From Rickettsiales bacterium (GTDB taxonomy: Bacteria; Pseudomonadota; Alphaproteobacteria; Methylaequorales; Methylaequoraceae), in contig PAYV01000029.1 of assembly GCA_002715305.1 (NCBI GenBank), positions 1 to 15,742 of the forward strand: a stretch of 15,742 nt of DNA, given 5' to 3'. This document shows, piece after piece, positions 15,658-15,742 of this stretch (within the stretch, counting starts at the first letter, position 1; each line of letters begins with the position of its first letter). The notes beneath the pieces were generated by a model that worked only from the letters and a program-made list of their open reading frames with translations, had not been told where the DNA came from and made no database searches. The position numbers and the translations under genes were made by a program.

Positions 15658-15727
15658 AGCTTCTGCACTAAGGCTGCAAAAAAAAAAAGAAATAAAAAAA
15701 CAAAAATATTTTAATAAACAGATTCAT
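15658..15727 (-). other. Displaced TolC signal-peptide coding segment
   Basis: From the ATG at 15725-15727 the minus strand reads MNLFIKIFLFFYFFFFLQP and then a TAG stop. In the frame of the TolC body the last part reads FFFCSLSAEA, joining VIDSNLKSAL. Deleting one base from the 11-base run gives one continuous leader: MNLFIKIF, a hydrophobic Phe core, then SLSAEA with a plausible A-x-A-type signal peptidase site. In the TolC frame a TGA overlaps the ATG, so no ordinary start codon serves that frame. Starting at a non-standard ATC or ATT would also give a hydrophobic leader but is less likely. Confidence 0.75.
15678..15688. repeat. 11-base A/T homopolymer interrupting the tolC leader
   Basis: Eleven A on the plus strand, hence eleven U in the tolC mRNA, located inside the hydrophobic core of the leader. 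Ten bases would restore the frame. It is the natural site of an indel, whether from sequencing or assembly error, replication slippage or RNA polymerase slippage. Confidence 0.85.
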
Positions 15728-15735
15728 AATCTTGA

Positions 15736-15740
15736 CCCTC
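15736..15740 (-). promoter_or_regulatory. Ribosome binding site of the probable tolC start
   Basis: GAGGG on the minus strand stands 8 bases before the ATG at 15725-15727. It is among the best Shine-Dalgarno matches in the window and supports that ATG, not the downstream GTG, as the tolC start. No comparable sequence precedes the GTG. Confidence 0.65.
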
Positions 15741-15742
15741 GA

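Noticed and set aside
1..15742. An undescribed defence, mobile or biosynthetic system; also tRNAs, riboswitches, CRISPR arrays and attachment sites
   Set aside because: Every stretch is filled by recognisable housekeeping genes apart from one small hydrolase. The longest non-coding interval is 38 bases, leaving no room for RNA genes or arrays between genes, and I saw no spaced direct repeats or transposase-like frames.

Overview
The window looks like a piece of a streamlined, very AT-rich alphaproteobacterial chromosome of the SAR11/Pelagibacterales or HIMB59 kind. The evidence is the low G+C (under about 30% by eye), long A and T homopolymers, almost no intergenic DNA and the gene order. The runs dgt-argS-SPOR-nagZ-scpA-scpB-tatABC-serS and erpA-xth are a familiar alphaproteobacterial neighbourhood. 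TGA is used as a stop (tatA, tatB, tatC, scpA), so the code is standard. I see no tRNA, rRNA, CRISPR array, insertion sequence, prophage or toxin-antitoxin module.

The layout has three transcription units. (1) Positions 1-8129, minus strand: dgt, argS, a SPOR-domain protein, nagZ, scpA, scpB, tatA, tatB, tatC, serS and the 5' end of pcm. Nearly every junction is an overlap or a 0-1 base gap; the only real gap is 29 bases before tatA, which carries a good ribosome binding site. (2) Positions 8168-9263, plus strand: erpA (A-type Fe-S carrier) and xth (exonuclease III), divergent from dgt across 38 bases that contain a 12-bp perfect palindrome. (3) Positions 9267-15727, minus strand: tolC, valS, an unassigned alpha/beta hydrolase and ilvD. 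This unit converges on xth with only 3 bases between the stop codons.

Functionally the window is housekeeping: three aminoacyl-tRNA synthetases (Ser, Arg, Val), Tat protein export, ScpAB partners of the SMC chromosome-condensation complex, peptidoglycan recycling and septal binding (NagZ, SPOR), dNTP hydrolysis and DNA repair (Dgt, Xth), Fe-S delivery (ErpA) beside a distant Fe-S client (IlvD), branched-chain amino acid synthesis, outer-membrane efflux (TolC) and protein-damage repair (Pcm). I found no evidence of an undescribed multi-gene system.

The most interesting observation is at the right end. The TolC reading frame lacks a signal peptide because its good start codon, ribosome binding site and hydrophobic leader are one base out of frame, across an 11-base A/T homopolymer at 15678-15688. 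This is either a sequence error or slippage. The next most useful targets are the unassigned hydrolase with a hard-to-place catalytic acid, an 11-A tract at the nagZ/scpA junction where loss of one A would fuse the two genes, and the absence of surE and popZ from places where many relatives carry them.
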